Part shown: piece by piece, positions 14,075-23,377 of the stretch
Position numbering within the stretch: the first letter of the stretch is position 1
Layout of the letters: each line of letters begins with the position of its first letter
Assembly (NCBI GenBank): GCA_027886175.1
Contig: JAJNNQ010000009.1
Coordinates: 8,352,501-8,416,500 of the forward strand
Length of the DNA: 64,000 nt
Source: Phylloscopus collybita
Lineage: Eukaryota > Chordata > Aves > Passeriformes > Phylloscopidae
Direction of reading: 5' to 3'
Position numbers and translations under genes: made by a program
Notes under the pieces: generated by a model
Database searches by the model: none
Seen by the model: only the letters and a program-made list of their open reading frames with translations
What the model was told of the DNA's origin: nothing

Positions 14075-14080
14075 AATAAA
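14075..14080 (+). terminator. HMX1: HMX1 poly(A) signal AATAAA
   Basis: A canonical AATAAA lies 192 bases after the stop codon and is the first such hexamer downstream of it. Only a weak G/T-rich element follows (CTTGGGGCT, near 14087-14095). Confidence 0.65.
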
Positions 14081-14100
14081 CTTACTCTTGGGGCTAACTC

Positions 14101-14560
14101 GGAGCCCGGAGGGAGCCGAAAGGACTTGAAAGACCCCAGCCATGCACCGGGACCAGGTCGGCGGGGCTCTCACCGCCGCGCATCCAAAGAAAATCCAGCC
14201 CCGTGGCAGCGGCAAACCCCTCATCCCCGCCCCGGCCCCGGGGTGACACGGACCGGCGTTTTCCGGGGGAGAACAGACTCCCCCGACCCTTCCTCCCGCC
14301 AGCCGCAGAGCTGCCGAGCGTGACACGAATGTACGGAGCAGCCGGCGCTTTCCGGCCGCGCCGCCCCCACCCCACGGGCGGCCGAGCCTCGGGGCCCCCG
14401 CCGCGGCCGAGACCTTCCCCGGGACCTCTGGCGCCCCGGGCCAGCGCTCCTACCGGGGAAACCCTTAAGTCTCCCCGCTGCCCCAGCAGCTTTCCGTGCA
14501 GAGCGGGGGACCCTGCTGATCCCGGCCTCCAGCAGTTTCTCCAGGGCCCTTTGTTTTAGC
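14101..14560. other. CpG-rich DNA downstream of HMX1
   Basis: The CpG island continues past the poly(A) signal to about 14560. Open frames on both strands here have no domain. It may simply be the edge of the island that covers exon 2. Confidence 0.5.
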
Positions 14561-14929
14561 CACTTCTTCCGTACCCCCCTCCCATCGTTACTCTCATTTC
14601 CGTACTACCGACACCCAAGCATGTGCTGGTGCCCCCTGGTCCTTCTCGATGCAGAAGTTTTGACTTGAAACAACTTGAAGGTAAAAGTGTTGGAAAGAAT
14701 TCGCCCTGCTGAAATCCGAGCTGTGAGCATTTGGTTTCTTTGTTTTCGTTTTATTTCCCTGGCAAATTGTCGGCTAAAACACACGGTTTTATATATACAC
14801 GCATATATGTAATTCTACATACTGTATTTAACAAGTGGGTTTGCCACTTTGTTTTTTTTTTTTTTTGGTCTCCTGAAGAGGCTGAGGAAAGCGCACCTCG
14901 ACTTCTCAGTGTCTTAGGGGATCGGTTTG

Positions 14930-15260
14930 TGTAATCGATTAATAATTCACTGGCAATTAAAAAGGAAGGAAAGATAAATAATCAGATGGGAACAGACTGG
15001 GGAGCTGTACGGCTGGTTATGCGAACCTGTAACGTGATATTATATGAAGTATTATGCATGCCAAGTTGTTGTTTTTCTTTAATAACTGTTTTGTTTCTCC
15101 CCTCCTACCCCCTCCTAAAATGAATTTCTGGACTATCATTATTTCTAAAAACTTGAATTTCTTTTTCCAAATATTAAGGGGGAAATGACCTTATAAAACT
15201 CGGCCTCGGTGCGAAGTCAAGCTTTGATCGTACGTTCTAGGGTATAATCAGCTGCAATGG
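14930..15260. promoter_or_regulatory. Candidate enhancer 1 kb downstream of HMX1
   Basis: Complex AT-rich sequence holds clustered homeodomain cores: ATCGATTAATAATTC (14935-14949) and GCAATTAA (14953-14960), the latter matching the in-vitro HMX consensus (CAATTAA type). It also keeps CpGs at 15012-15040 and 15196-15240. Autoregulation by HMX1 or SOHo is a possibility, inferred from motif content only. Confidence 0.3.
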
Positions 15261-15530
15261 AACCAGCCAGCTCGGAGCACTGGGTGTCCCTGCAGGGAAG
15301 GCCAGGTCCTGGATCTGTCGGGGAACGTGCACGCGGACCTGTCTCCTGTGAAGGAAGGGCGATCGAATTATTACTCTTTCTGCGCTTTTCATTATGATTG
15401 GAGCAATCTTACCTTTTCTGGTTGTGAAATCGATCAGCGAGGTGTGGTGGAGCTTCAGCTTTGCTACAAAGAAGAAGGGTCAGGGGTGGATTATAACCTC
15501 GACACAATTTTGGGTTTTCTCCTGCTTTTT

Positions 15531-15547
15531 TCTCTTTCTCTCTCTCT

Positions 15548-15589
<42 letters not shown>
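15531..15589. repeat. (TC)n followed by 39-base T run
   Basis: A short TC repeat (15531-15550) leads into T39 (15551-15589). It is simple sequence and not coding. Confidence 0.95.
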
Positions 15590-15844
15590 CCATTTTTAAT
15601 TTTTTTTTCACTCTGCTTTGGCCTGAAATATGACTCTGAGCACCAGCCTGCACAGCTGAAGTCAGAACATTGCATGCCTCAAAGCCACTCGAGAATTGTA
15701 TGTGTGTATATACATATATATGTACATATATATACACACATGTTCCTGAGAAAAGTACTGACTTGCCGGGATATTGGTTTCGACGTTAAGCCCCGCTTCT
15801 GGAAGCTGTTGTCTTTTGAAGGTTTTTGGTTTTGTTTTCCTTCT

Positions 15845-15847
<3 letters not shown>

Positions 15848-15882
<35 letters not shown>
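15848..15882. repeat. Poly-T tract of 35
   Basis: T35 is followed by T-rich sequence with C interruptions to 15916. It is another member of the series of + strand T runs around HMX1. Confidence 0.95.
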
Positions 15883-15989
15883 CTTTTTTCTTTTCTTTAT
15901 TTTTTCTTTTTTTTTCCCAACTGCTGCTGATCTCCCCCTGAAATCTCCGGACATATTCGCCAGCTGTTTTCTTGGCATCTCCGTCAAAC

Positions 15990-16340
15990 ACCCGAATTTG
16001 AGATGAAAACTTTTAAAGCCTGGTCCCCGAGCGGTGCACGAGGGACCGGGGAGAGGCGAAGCTGGGGATGTCGGTGCCCCGGACGGGACTCGCCGGCCGC
16101 GGGGAAAGCGGCTGGGCTGGACTTCAGCCTTTTCGTGCCAGAGGAGGTGACTCGGGGCGATGTTTCTTCCTCAGGGCGCAAGCACTTGATTTTGATGCCG
16201 TTCAAAGCCTGGCTGCCCCTGGAAGAGAGCGGCCAGACCGTTTTTCCCGTCATATCCAGCTCCCCAGATCTCCCAGTGTTACCCACTGGAGTAAAACCCT
16301 GACTCACTACAGTCATATCAGAGTAGATTGTAATCCAACG
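15990..16340. other. CpG-containing intergenic block, no gene
   Basis: A modest CpG-rich block lies between two AT-rich regions. The open frames 16003-16302 (+), 16068-16460 (+) and 15984-16316 (-) overlap and show no domain. It may be regulatory. Confidence 0.35.
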
Positions 16341-17080
16341 AGAAATTTAACACGCCTGCCACTCTCCACATGCCTTTTCTTTGGAGTAACATATGAGATT
16401 ATTATACTTCTGATTCTACTAAGTATTCTTTCCTTGAAGTTAAGGAACTGGCAGGGCTAAATGATCAATCGGATTTTTAAAATGTGTTTTGACATTAGTA
16501 TGTTGGTTTTTTAAAGATGTGCTGATTATATCAATAAACAGATTTTTTTCATACACTGTACTTGTAACTTATGATCATGGTGAAATATTAAAAGGTGCAA
16601 GAAGTGAAATCATCTAAGAAAAAGTGCTTACTTATGCCTTATTCTGTACATGCAGAAAATGATTCATAGAGGCTTATTAAAAGTATGTGCTGAAAGTAGG
16701 AACATACACACCTCAGGTTTCTTTACCTCGTAGCTTTTGTAATGATACTTTTCGCTGTATCTGACGGCAAGAAACTTCTGCAGGATGCAGAGAAACACCT
16801 ATCACTAAATGCCCTGAGGTATGTGCATTGACAATTTCAAAGTAGGTAAACCCTCCCCCAGACCCGAACACCCAAGCCCATCCCTCAAATCAGGATAGCA
16901 CATTCCTCACAGTTTTCTTCCTTGTGTGTATTTTTTATTAAACAAATAAAAAAGGCAAGAGTCAGACGCTTTGTGCTCCTCCTGCAAACAGAAAGCTCTA
17001 AGAAAAAAAGTTGACGGACTGTAAAGCTCAAAGTACTTTTGCAAAGGCTGTTTATGACATATAGAGACATACGTTGCTGC
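16341..17080. other. AT-rich spacer, nothing recognised
   Basis: I see no gene, repeat family or strong motif cluster in this stretch. Confidence 0.5.
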
Positions 17081-17580
17081 TTTATAGATCAAAGCAACCT
17101 CAGAATAGCTTTAAAATAAATCCAGTTATACTACAGCTGTAATATTATTATGCAGCATAAATCCTTGTCTGTTGACATTTATTTAATGAATGTTGCTACA
17201 ACAGCTTAGCTAGATGGCACTCCAGAGGCGAGGCGAAGGAGAACCTTGCCAGATTACTCACAAAGACAACTTGTGTTTATTGGACGCTAATAAAAATAAT
17301 CAGTGAAATGATTTTTTTTTTTTTAAGCAATGCAAACGACAATCAAAATAGAGTCTGGACTGCCCTTTTGAAATAAACTCCTAGTGTAGCTGCAGTAAGA
17401 CGTTATTATTAATTACACTTTAAATGAAAATGATCAATATGCTGGAAAGCACCTTGTTAAATGGCTACTTTGCAAATGGTATATTGCTCACCGGTTTAAG
17501 ATGGCCCATAACTTTTCTCGTAGGCACGAGTCTAAAATATTCATGCAAATCAATACTTGATAAATCTCACAGGTGCGTGC
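17081..17580. promoter_or_regulatory. Candidate enhancer between HMX1 and SOHo
   Basis: Complex non-repetitive AT-rich DNA is dense in TAAT/ATTA cores (for example 17141-17152, 17286-17305, 17403-17420). It has a perfect POU octamer ATGCAAAT (17543-17550) and retains CpGs at 17229-17236, 17284, 17337, 17401 and 17520-17530. It looks like a constrained developmental enhancer and lies about 3.2 kb past HMX1 and 5 kb before SOHo. This is inference from composition. Confidence 0.35.
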
Positions 17581-17615
17581 TGGCTCCACTGTTCAACAAT
17601 ATATTTGGATCGATT

Positions 17616-17617
<2 letters not shown>

Positions 17618-17651
<34 letters not shown>
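17618..17651. repeat. Poly-T tract of 34
   Basis: Pure T34 immediately follows the candidate enhancer block. Confidence 0.95.
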
Positions 17652-17982
17652 CCCACTGCATTACCTTGGAATAGTCTGTCTGTGCTCCCCGCCAGTGTGC
17701 CCCGCGCTCGCCATCGATCGGAGAGAGACTCGCCCCAGACTCCAGCGGACTCGCACTGTTTAGTGCTGTCAGCCTCAAATTAGATCCAGGCAATTTTCCT
17801 ACATTTCCCTCCCCATTGCAGACGAATGTAACTTTATGGTGGATGTCTTAATGCTTCCTTTAACTATCCTGAGTTTCTCAACTATGCTTACGATTTCATT
17901 TCTATGTAGTGAGATACATGAAGATCTATTCAAAAAGATATAAAGGAAAATTTAGATATGGACCTAAAATTTAAAGTTTCTC

Positions 17983-18134
17983 TCTTTTCTTTTCTTTTCT
18001 TTTCTTTTCTTTTCTTTTCTTTTCTTTTCTTTTCTTTTCTTTTCTTTTCTTTTCTTTTCTTTCCCTTTCTTTTTTTCTTCCCTTTCCCTTTCCCTTTCCC
18101 TTTCCCTTTCCCTTTCCCTTTCCCTTTCCCCTTT
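17983..18134. repeat. (CTTTT)n-(CCCTTT)n pyrimidine microsatellite
   Basis: About 150 bp of pure pyrimidine on the + strand: a CTTTT pentamer array to about 18060, then a CCCTTT hexamer array to about 18130. Its mirror symmetry makes triplex (H-DNA) formation possible. The GKGKGK- and KRKEKK-like frames on the minus strand are artefacts of the repeat. Confidence 0.97.
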
Positions 18135-18169
18135 AGCAGTTCCACCCTACTAAGTGGTTGGATATTACT

Positions 18170-19060
18170 AGCTTGATTTGGAATTCCCCTCCAGATTTTT
18201 CCGCGGGTACCAAGCGCAGTGCCTGGAGGAAGACGATTTAGCAGAGGACTCTGAGCTGACCTCAGAGGGAAACAGAATTTCGAAAAGGGATGCTCTGCCG
18301 CGGGGCACAGATCGGCCCGATCTGCCCGTGCCGCGGCACCTCTTGGGCCGGAGCAGTCCTCTGAGCGTGCCCAGCTCCCCGGAAAAGCCTTTGGCTGTGT
18401 GACACTCGTGGCTGCCCTCCTGGGACACTCCTGGGAGAGTTGCTCCCCCTCTCGTGATACAGTTTGCTCTGGCCTCCCTCCCCCGTTCGCTCCCCGGGAT
18501 GCCCGGCGCAGGCAGGGGATGTCCCCGCTGCCCCGAGCCTCTGGCTGCTCCAGGGGGCTCTGCCGGGGTGATGGGAGACCACAGCAGCCACCGGCAATTC
18601 CTGTCCAGCCGCTGCTGAGCCGCTAAAAACGAGTTCTAGTTAGGGACGGGCAGCGCCCAAGCGCCCAAACCCGCCTAGTGATTTCAATGAGCTTTTCGGA
18701 GAGCGCTCCTGTTCAAGCCCCGCTCGCCGGGGCTGTCTCCCGGGAGAGCGTCCGAGAGGGTTCAAAGAGCGCTGCGAGGTGCCGCTGTGTCCGCAATCGC
18801 CAGGGTCTCACTTGCAAGGGGAAGTGAAATCCGGGGAGGGACTTTTACCCTCGAGTACCTCGGGGGATAAACAAAGCTCGATTCCATAAACCAAGCAAAA
18901 CCAGACTCCTTGGCGTTTCTGTACCGTCTAATCAGATTTCATTTCCATCAGGTTTAGAGTAAGAGACTTTTTGTGCTCTGAGCTAAAATGGAAATATGGA
19001 TATGTATGACGAGTGGTTTCTGGTAAAGAGCTTTCCCAGGTGAAAGGTTTCCACTCTGCG
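18170..19060. other. CpG-rich intergenic block between HMX1 and SOHo
   Basis: It is moderately GC-rich with many CpGs and overlapping frames without a domain. It contains the palindrome cluster at 18249-18339 and a FOX-type ATAAACAA (18867-18874). No gene is supported; regulatory function is plausible. Confidence 0.4.
18249..18339. repeat. Cluster of three perfect inverted repeats
   Basis: Three perfect inverted repeats fall within 91 bp: CTCTGAG-CTGAC-CTCAGAG (18249-18267), CAGATCGG-C-CCGATCTG (18308-18324) and the 12-bp palindrome GTGCCGCGGCAC (18328-18339). The last two are only 3 bp apart. They could be dimeric-factor sites or form small hairpins. Confidence 0.7.
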
Positions 19061-20500
19061 CGATGTTAGCTTCTACTACTACAGGATTGTGTTATTAAAA
19101 GGGAAAGGTTGGCTCCTCCTGCCCTGCCGCTCTGCGGCACCGGCCTCCGTGTCCCCACAGGTCCCAGACAACGAAGTTCTTCACAAATAAATGCAAATGA
19201 AGCGTGGGCTAAAAAGAAAGAGTAACCAGCGTCGGGAAATCTCTGCCTATTGCAGGAAAAGCTGTTGCTTGTAGCCGACAGCCTTTCGGAGCCCGGGAGG
19301 GAGCCGCGGGGGTGAGGAGCGGTGCTGAGGAGGGGTGGCCGAGCGGGATCCACTCCCTGACCTCTCTGAGCCCAGATCCTCTTTGCTGTCTCTGATCCTC
19401 ACAGAACGAGAAGGCTGCGCCCAAAGCCGCCCCTGCCCACGGCCGGTCCCACGGAATTTCTTCCCCGGGGCTGCTCCACGCGTCCCGGGAGCCATTCACT
19501 GGAAAAAGCTCCTGAATTTTGGGGAAAACTCTCGCCCCTCCGCCCGGTCGGACATCGTTCCCCACATTAACTCTGGGTGGAGTGCGGGGCGGGGGCTCGG
19601 ACTGTGTTGCTGAGGGTCTGCGGTGAGCCGGGGGGTTCTGCTGCCTTCCCCCGCGGCAGCCCCGCTCCCTCCGGAGGAGGACTCTTCGCAGGTGGTTTGG
19701 GTTGAGCAGGATGCGCTCGACCTGCTGGTCTTTACTTGCCCCTGAAGGTAGGAGTGACCTAGCAGAGGGCATGGGGAGCCCGGTACGGACCCGGCTTGTA
19801 GAACTCGCTGCAGGGGGATCCCGGACCCCCCTCAGCTTCCTGTGGCCAGCGAATTGATTCCAACTCTTCCAGGGGCTGAAGAGATGCAGCTCTGTAGCGT
19901 GCTCCCTCTGCGCGAAGTTTGTCAGGGGAAAACAAACAAAACAAAATCCAAACAAATAAAATAATTAAAAAAAAAAAATGTTTTGAAAAGTGGCCACATG
20001 GGGCTGGGAAAGGATGACAGAGCTTTCTGTCCCAGCAAAGTGTTACCGGGCCGCGTCTCCCACGGCTGCACTTGGACTGCTCGGGGAGTGGAGGGGGCTG
20101 TGGAGAAAAAGATTGCGTGACAGAACTTCTGTCTCCTTCTTCACTTCCCTTCTTATTTCTGTCTATATCAACTTTTACTTTTTCTTTTTCTTTCAAGAAA
20201 ATGTCTTCTAGGAAAATACACTGACTCGAGGCATTTGCTTTTTAGGATTTTTTTCTTCTTCTTTTTGGAACTAGAAGGAAAATGGTTTGCAGCAAGAACA
20301 GATGTGAACACCTGGGACGTGCCTCCCTCACAGACAGCGCGAAGGGAGGCTGAGACAGGAGCACTAAGAGCGACCCGACCTGGCATCCAATCTCCCATTC
20401 TCCTAGTTTTACCATCTCAGATCAAATTTCTTAAATTATATTTTCAGCTGCTTCTTCTGCATTTTGTAACTGTCTTACCTGGATCCTTCCCTTGGCCCTT
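19061..20500. other. Intergenic DNA 5' of SOHo, mixed CpG and AT
   Basis: A CpG-rich stretch (about 19300-19660) is flanked by AT-rich sequence. A second perfect POU octamer ATGCAAAT lies at 19191-19198. The 248-residue minus-strand open frame (19209-19955) shows no domain and overlaps frames on the other strand, so I do not call it. Confidence 0.4.
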
Positions 20501-20519
20501 CCCTCTCTCTCTCTCTTAA

Positions 20520-20890
20520 ATAGATATTTTGCTCTGATAAAACCCCAAGTTCCTATCAGAGACTGCAAGACAAATGCAACAAGTTCGGGTATTTGGGCAA
20601 TAATCGTGTTGATGGAAGATGGATACATTTCTTTTTCGCCTGGTGGAAAATGTGCAGATCTCCAGCAGAAGGCTGCATTCAAATTTGAGTGCACTCATAA
20701 AGTGAAAAAGAAAAATTATGAAAATGAGCTGAAACCCGCTCTCTCAAGTACCAGTGCGTTAAAGATTAACGCAGTCCAAAGCCTTAAGATGCCCCTGATT
20801 TTAGCTCATGGAATCTCTAGCATCACAATATTTAAAAGCCTGTCAGCACTTCTAGTGTCAACTCTTTTTCAAGGACTTCTCGCTCTCCCT
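20520..20890. promoter_or_regulatory. Candidate conserved element with HNF1-like palindrome
   Basis: Complex balanced sequence lies 1.6-2 kb before the SOHo start. Its centre holds a perfect inverted repeat TGCGTTAA-AGA-TTAACGCA (20755-20773). Its inner 13 bp differ by one base from the HNF1 consensus GTTAATNATTAAC. A 133-residue open frame (20492-20893) crosses the block but has no family similarity, so I favour a noncoding element. Confidence 0.35.
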
Positions 20891-21544
20891 TAGCAGTTTT
20901 CGTGGTGGAAACCTCGAGACTTGCACTAAAAGCCTTCTTAAAAGCCGGTTTCCCTGGCTTCACACGGAGTCGCAGAGAGGGAGAGGTTTCCCTGTGATGC
21001 ACGACGGATGGCCGCTCTAAAATCGCTGGACGTCCTGCCTCGAGTTGTGCAAGCGGGGTTTAAAGCGCTGCAGTGCTGGGAGGGATGGGAAGCAAAAGTT
21101 TTCAAGATAGCACAGAAACACATCGATGCTTCCCCGAGTTCCACAGCTCGAGTGAACGCTTCCCCATATCCCAAAGGCACGCCTTGGAGAACTCACACCC
21201 CACACAGCTGGCCAGCACTCGCTCATTTGAAAGCTACAGAAGAGCTCTGCTGACCCATAGGGAGGAGCAGGGGATGTAGAGGGGATGGTGGGGTGTGTAG
21301 GGGATGTGTGAATTTTGGGGTGGCCTGACACCACGGGGCTCCTTGGGAGGAAAAAAGAGTCCCTTTCTCCCCAGGGCAACCATGCGCATTCAATCTGAGA
21401 GTCTGCAGGTGAAAGAGACTCTGGCTGAACGAACTACTCTTCCACAGTCTGCCCCACTGCCGAACAGCGGCACGGACAATCTGCAGCAAATGCTCCCTGC
21501 AGACTGCCTGGGGTCTGTACAAACAGAGAGAGAGGGTTCACACC

Positions 21545-21780
21545 CTTCCTTCCTTCCTTCCTTCCTTCCTTCCTTCCTTCCTTCCTTCCTTCCTTCCTTC
21601 CTTCCTTCCTTCCTTCCTTCCTTCCTTCCTTCCTTCCTTCCTTCCTTCCTTCCTTCCTTCCTTCCTTCCTTCCTTCCTTCCTTCCTTCCTTCCTTCCTTC
21701 CTTCCTTCCTTCCTTCCTTCCTTCCTTCCTTCCTCCCTCCCTCCCTCCCTCCCTCCCTCCCTCCCTCCCTCCCTCCCTCT
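21545..21780. repeat. (TTCC)n-(CCCT)n microsatellite
   Basis: About 47 copies of TTCC (21545-21732) pass into about 12 copies of CCCT (21733-21780), giving 236 bp of uninterrupted pyrimidine. It lies about 740 bp upstream of the SOHo start codon. Long PSFLPSFL- or KEGRKEGR-like frames through it are repeat artefacts. Confidence 0.98.
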
Positions 21781-21899
21781 CGGACTGCCATTGCTGCTTT
21801 TCCTCGCCGAACTCCGCCTCATTCCCCTGATCTTGTTTCCAATCTTCTCCGTCCATTCTTCCCCATTCAATCCAGAGATCTCCGTTCTTTCATCCCACC

Positions 21900-22518
21900 T
21901 CCTCTTCCCCTTTGCCGTGGGCTCTGGCTCTGCCTTCCCTCCGCCCACTGACAGTGAAGAGCCAAAGCAGGAGAGCAGCCAACCCTGCCCTGCCCCGGCT
22001 GCCCGGGGCAGCCTTTCGGGACACCCCGGCGTGCTCCCCGCCCCTCCTTTCCTCCCCGCTTCCCTCTAGTCCCTGCTCCTTTTCCTTCTCCCTCTCCTCT
22101 CTGCAGCTTTCCCTCCCCTGGACCGCTCCCCCCGTCCTCAGCCCTTTGGCTCCCTCTAGCTCCATCCCCACCCTCCGTCACCCCGACCCCTCCTCCTGCG
22201 CGGACCCATCCTTCCCTCCGCCCCGGCTGCGGCTGCCGCCCTCCCGCCGCCGCCGCCACTCCTGCGGCTCGGCTCGGCTCGGCCCGGACGCGCTCGGCTC
22301 GGCTCGGCCCGGACGCGCTCGGCTCGGAGGCGCTCGGTTCGGACACGCTCGGCTCGGCTCGGCTCGGACGAGCTCGGCTCGGACGCGTTCGGCTCGGACA
22401 CGCTCGGCTCGGCTCGGCTCGGACACGCTCGGCCCGGACGCGTTCGGTTCGGACGCGTTCGGCTCGGAGGCGCTCGGTTCGGACACGTTCGGCTCGGACA
22501 CGCTCGGCTCGCCGCGCC
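21900..22518 (+). promoter_or_regulatory. SOHo promoter and 5' UTR, CpG island
   Basis: This pyrimidine-rich, then extremely CpG-rich region precedes the SOHo ATG. I see no TATA box. CT-rich sequence (22060-22260) gives way to a GC minisatellite (22264-22510) that runs to within 8 bases of the ATG, so any leader must be largely or partly made of that repeat. The start context GCGCCATGG is a strong Kozak match (G at -3 and +4). Confidence 0.55.
22264..22510. repeat. GC minisatellite (GGCTCGGACACGCTC type) abutting SOHo ATG
   Basis: About 247 bp is built from a 5-bp module (GCTCG, GGACG, GGTTC and variants) arranged in roughly 15-bp higher-order units such as GGCTCGGACACGCTC. CpG is extremely dense. 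The array ends 8 bases before the SOHo start codon. Reading frames through it on either strand give repeats such as [10 protein letters not shown] and should not be called. Confidence 0.92.
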
Positions 22519-22729
22519 ATGGTGCAGCTCGGGGGTGGCCGCCGAGCCCCTCCGGCCCCGGCCGCACCGCCGGCTTTCAGCATCGACAGCATCCTGCAGC
22601 CCGGCCCCCGCCGCCCGGCCGGGGAGCAGGGCAGAGCCCGCTGCGCGCAGCCGGAGGAAGAGGAAGAGGAGGAAGAGGAGGGAGAGGGGCCTGAGGAGCA
22701 AGACCCCAGTAAAGGCTCCAGCGACTCGG
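22519..22729 (+). CDS. SOHO1: SOHo homeobox transcription factor, exon 1
   Basis: This exon encodes residues 1-70 of SOHo (SOHo-1 in chick, hmx4 in fish), an HMX-family homeodomain repressor of otic, retinal and sensory ganglion primordia. The ATG at 22519 has an excellent Kozak context. An eh1-type Groucho-binding motif FSIDSIL lies at residues 20-26, where HMX1 has FFIEDLL, followed by a run of nine Glu (46-54) and a Ser/Asp-rich end. I chose the donor CGG|GTACGG (after 22729), which is phase 1 like HMX1 and joins as DSGSESRR. A second phase-1 donor, CCA|GTAAAG after 22708, would remove seven residues and is nearly as likely. The spliced model is 264 residues (257 with the alternative). Continued open frame into the intron is a GC and repeat effect. 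Confidence 0.85.
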
Positions 22730-23377
22730 GTACGGAGCCAGCAGCCTCCTCAGGCTGTCTCGCACCTCGGGTGGCAGTCCGGCCCCCACCCAGGCGGTAC
22801 CTGGGCACCCCCAGCGCCGGCGGGCCGGGCCGGGCCCGCGCACACAGACACAGACACAGACACAGACACAGACACAGACACAGACACAGACACGCACACA
22901 GACACGCACACAGACACGCACACACGAATACAGACACGAACACAGTCACAGACACACACAGATACAGACACAGATGCTCACACAGACAGACAGGAGGATA
23001 TAGACACGCAGACACAGACACACGCACACGCAGGTGGAGGGGAGGCTCTGCTGACGGACGTGGGGAGAAGCCGCACACGCACCAACCTGCTTCCAGGGTG
23101 TTGTTCTCCCGTCCCGGCCTCCTGGGGCAGTTCTGTCCCGTGCCCAGGAGCCCCTCGCTTTCCTGTCATACGGCAGGCAGAGGGATTTCCTTGGATCCTT
23201 ATGGAAGCGTCTCACTCTTCTTCTCCCCTCTGGAGGGTGTGGGACCGCGGGCAGCCCTCGGCAGCCCCCTCCCCATCCTGTCCCCCACCCTCTCCCTGCG
23301 CTCCGCCGGGCCGTGCGTGCATGCGGGGCGGGGGCGCGGGCTGCGGCGGGGACTGATGCTGTGCTTTGCCCTTGCAG
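22730..23377 (+). other. SOHo intron
   Basis: A 648-bp intron, phase 1, ends at TTTGCCCTTGCAG (23377). It is open in all + frames because of GC and repeat content, which could mislead gene finders into an unspliced 480-residue protein. It contains the CACAGA array (22841-23033). Confidence 0.75.
22841..23033. repeat. (CACAGA)n minisatellite in SOHo intron
   Basis: CACAGA and CACACG hexamers run almost pure to about 22920, then degenerate with GATACA and GACACG variants to about 23033. It is similar in unit and composition to the array in the HMX1 5' region. Confidence 0.93.

Larger units (their letters stand above)
13883..14100 (+). other. HMX1: HMX1 3' UTR
   Basis: The sequence from the stop codon to just past AATAAA is only about 215 bp, and 68 of these bases are one uninterrupted T run (14000-14067). 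The transcript would thus carry a U68 tract about 7 nt before the AAUAAA. A longer 3' UTR using another signal cannot be excluded. Confidence 0.6.

Noticed and set aside
20492..20893. 133-residue open frame upstream of SOHo
   Set aside because: It has no family similarity and lies over a block better explained as a noncoding element.
21304..21951. Frame with many PSFL repeats
   Set aside because: This is simply translation of the TTCC microsatellite.
21867..23078. 403-residue minus-strand open frame opposite SOHo exon 1
   Set aside because: It is built from the antisense of two minisatellites ([12 protein letters not shown] and VCVCVS-like repeats), so it is compositional.
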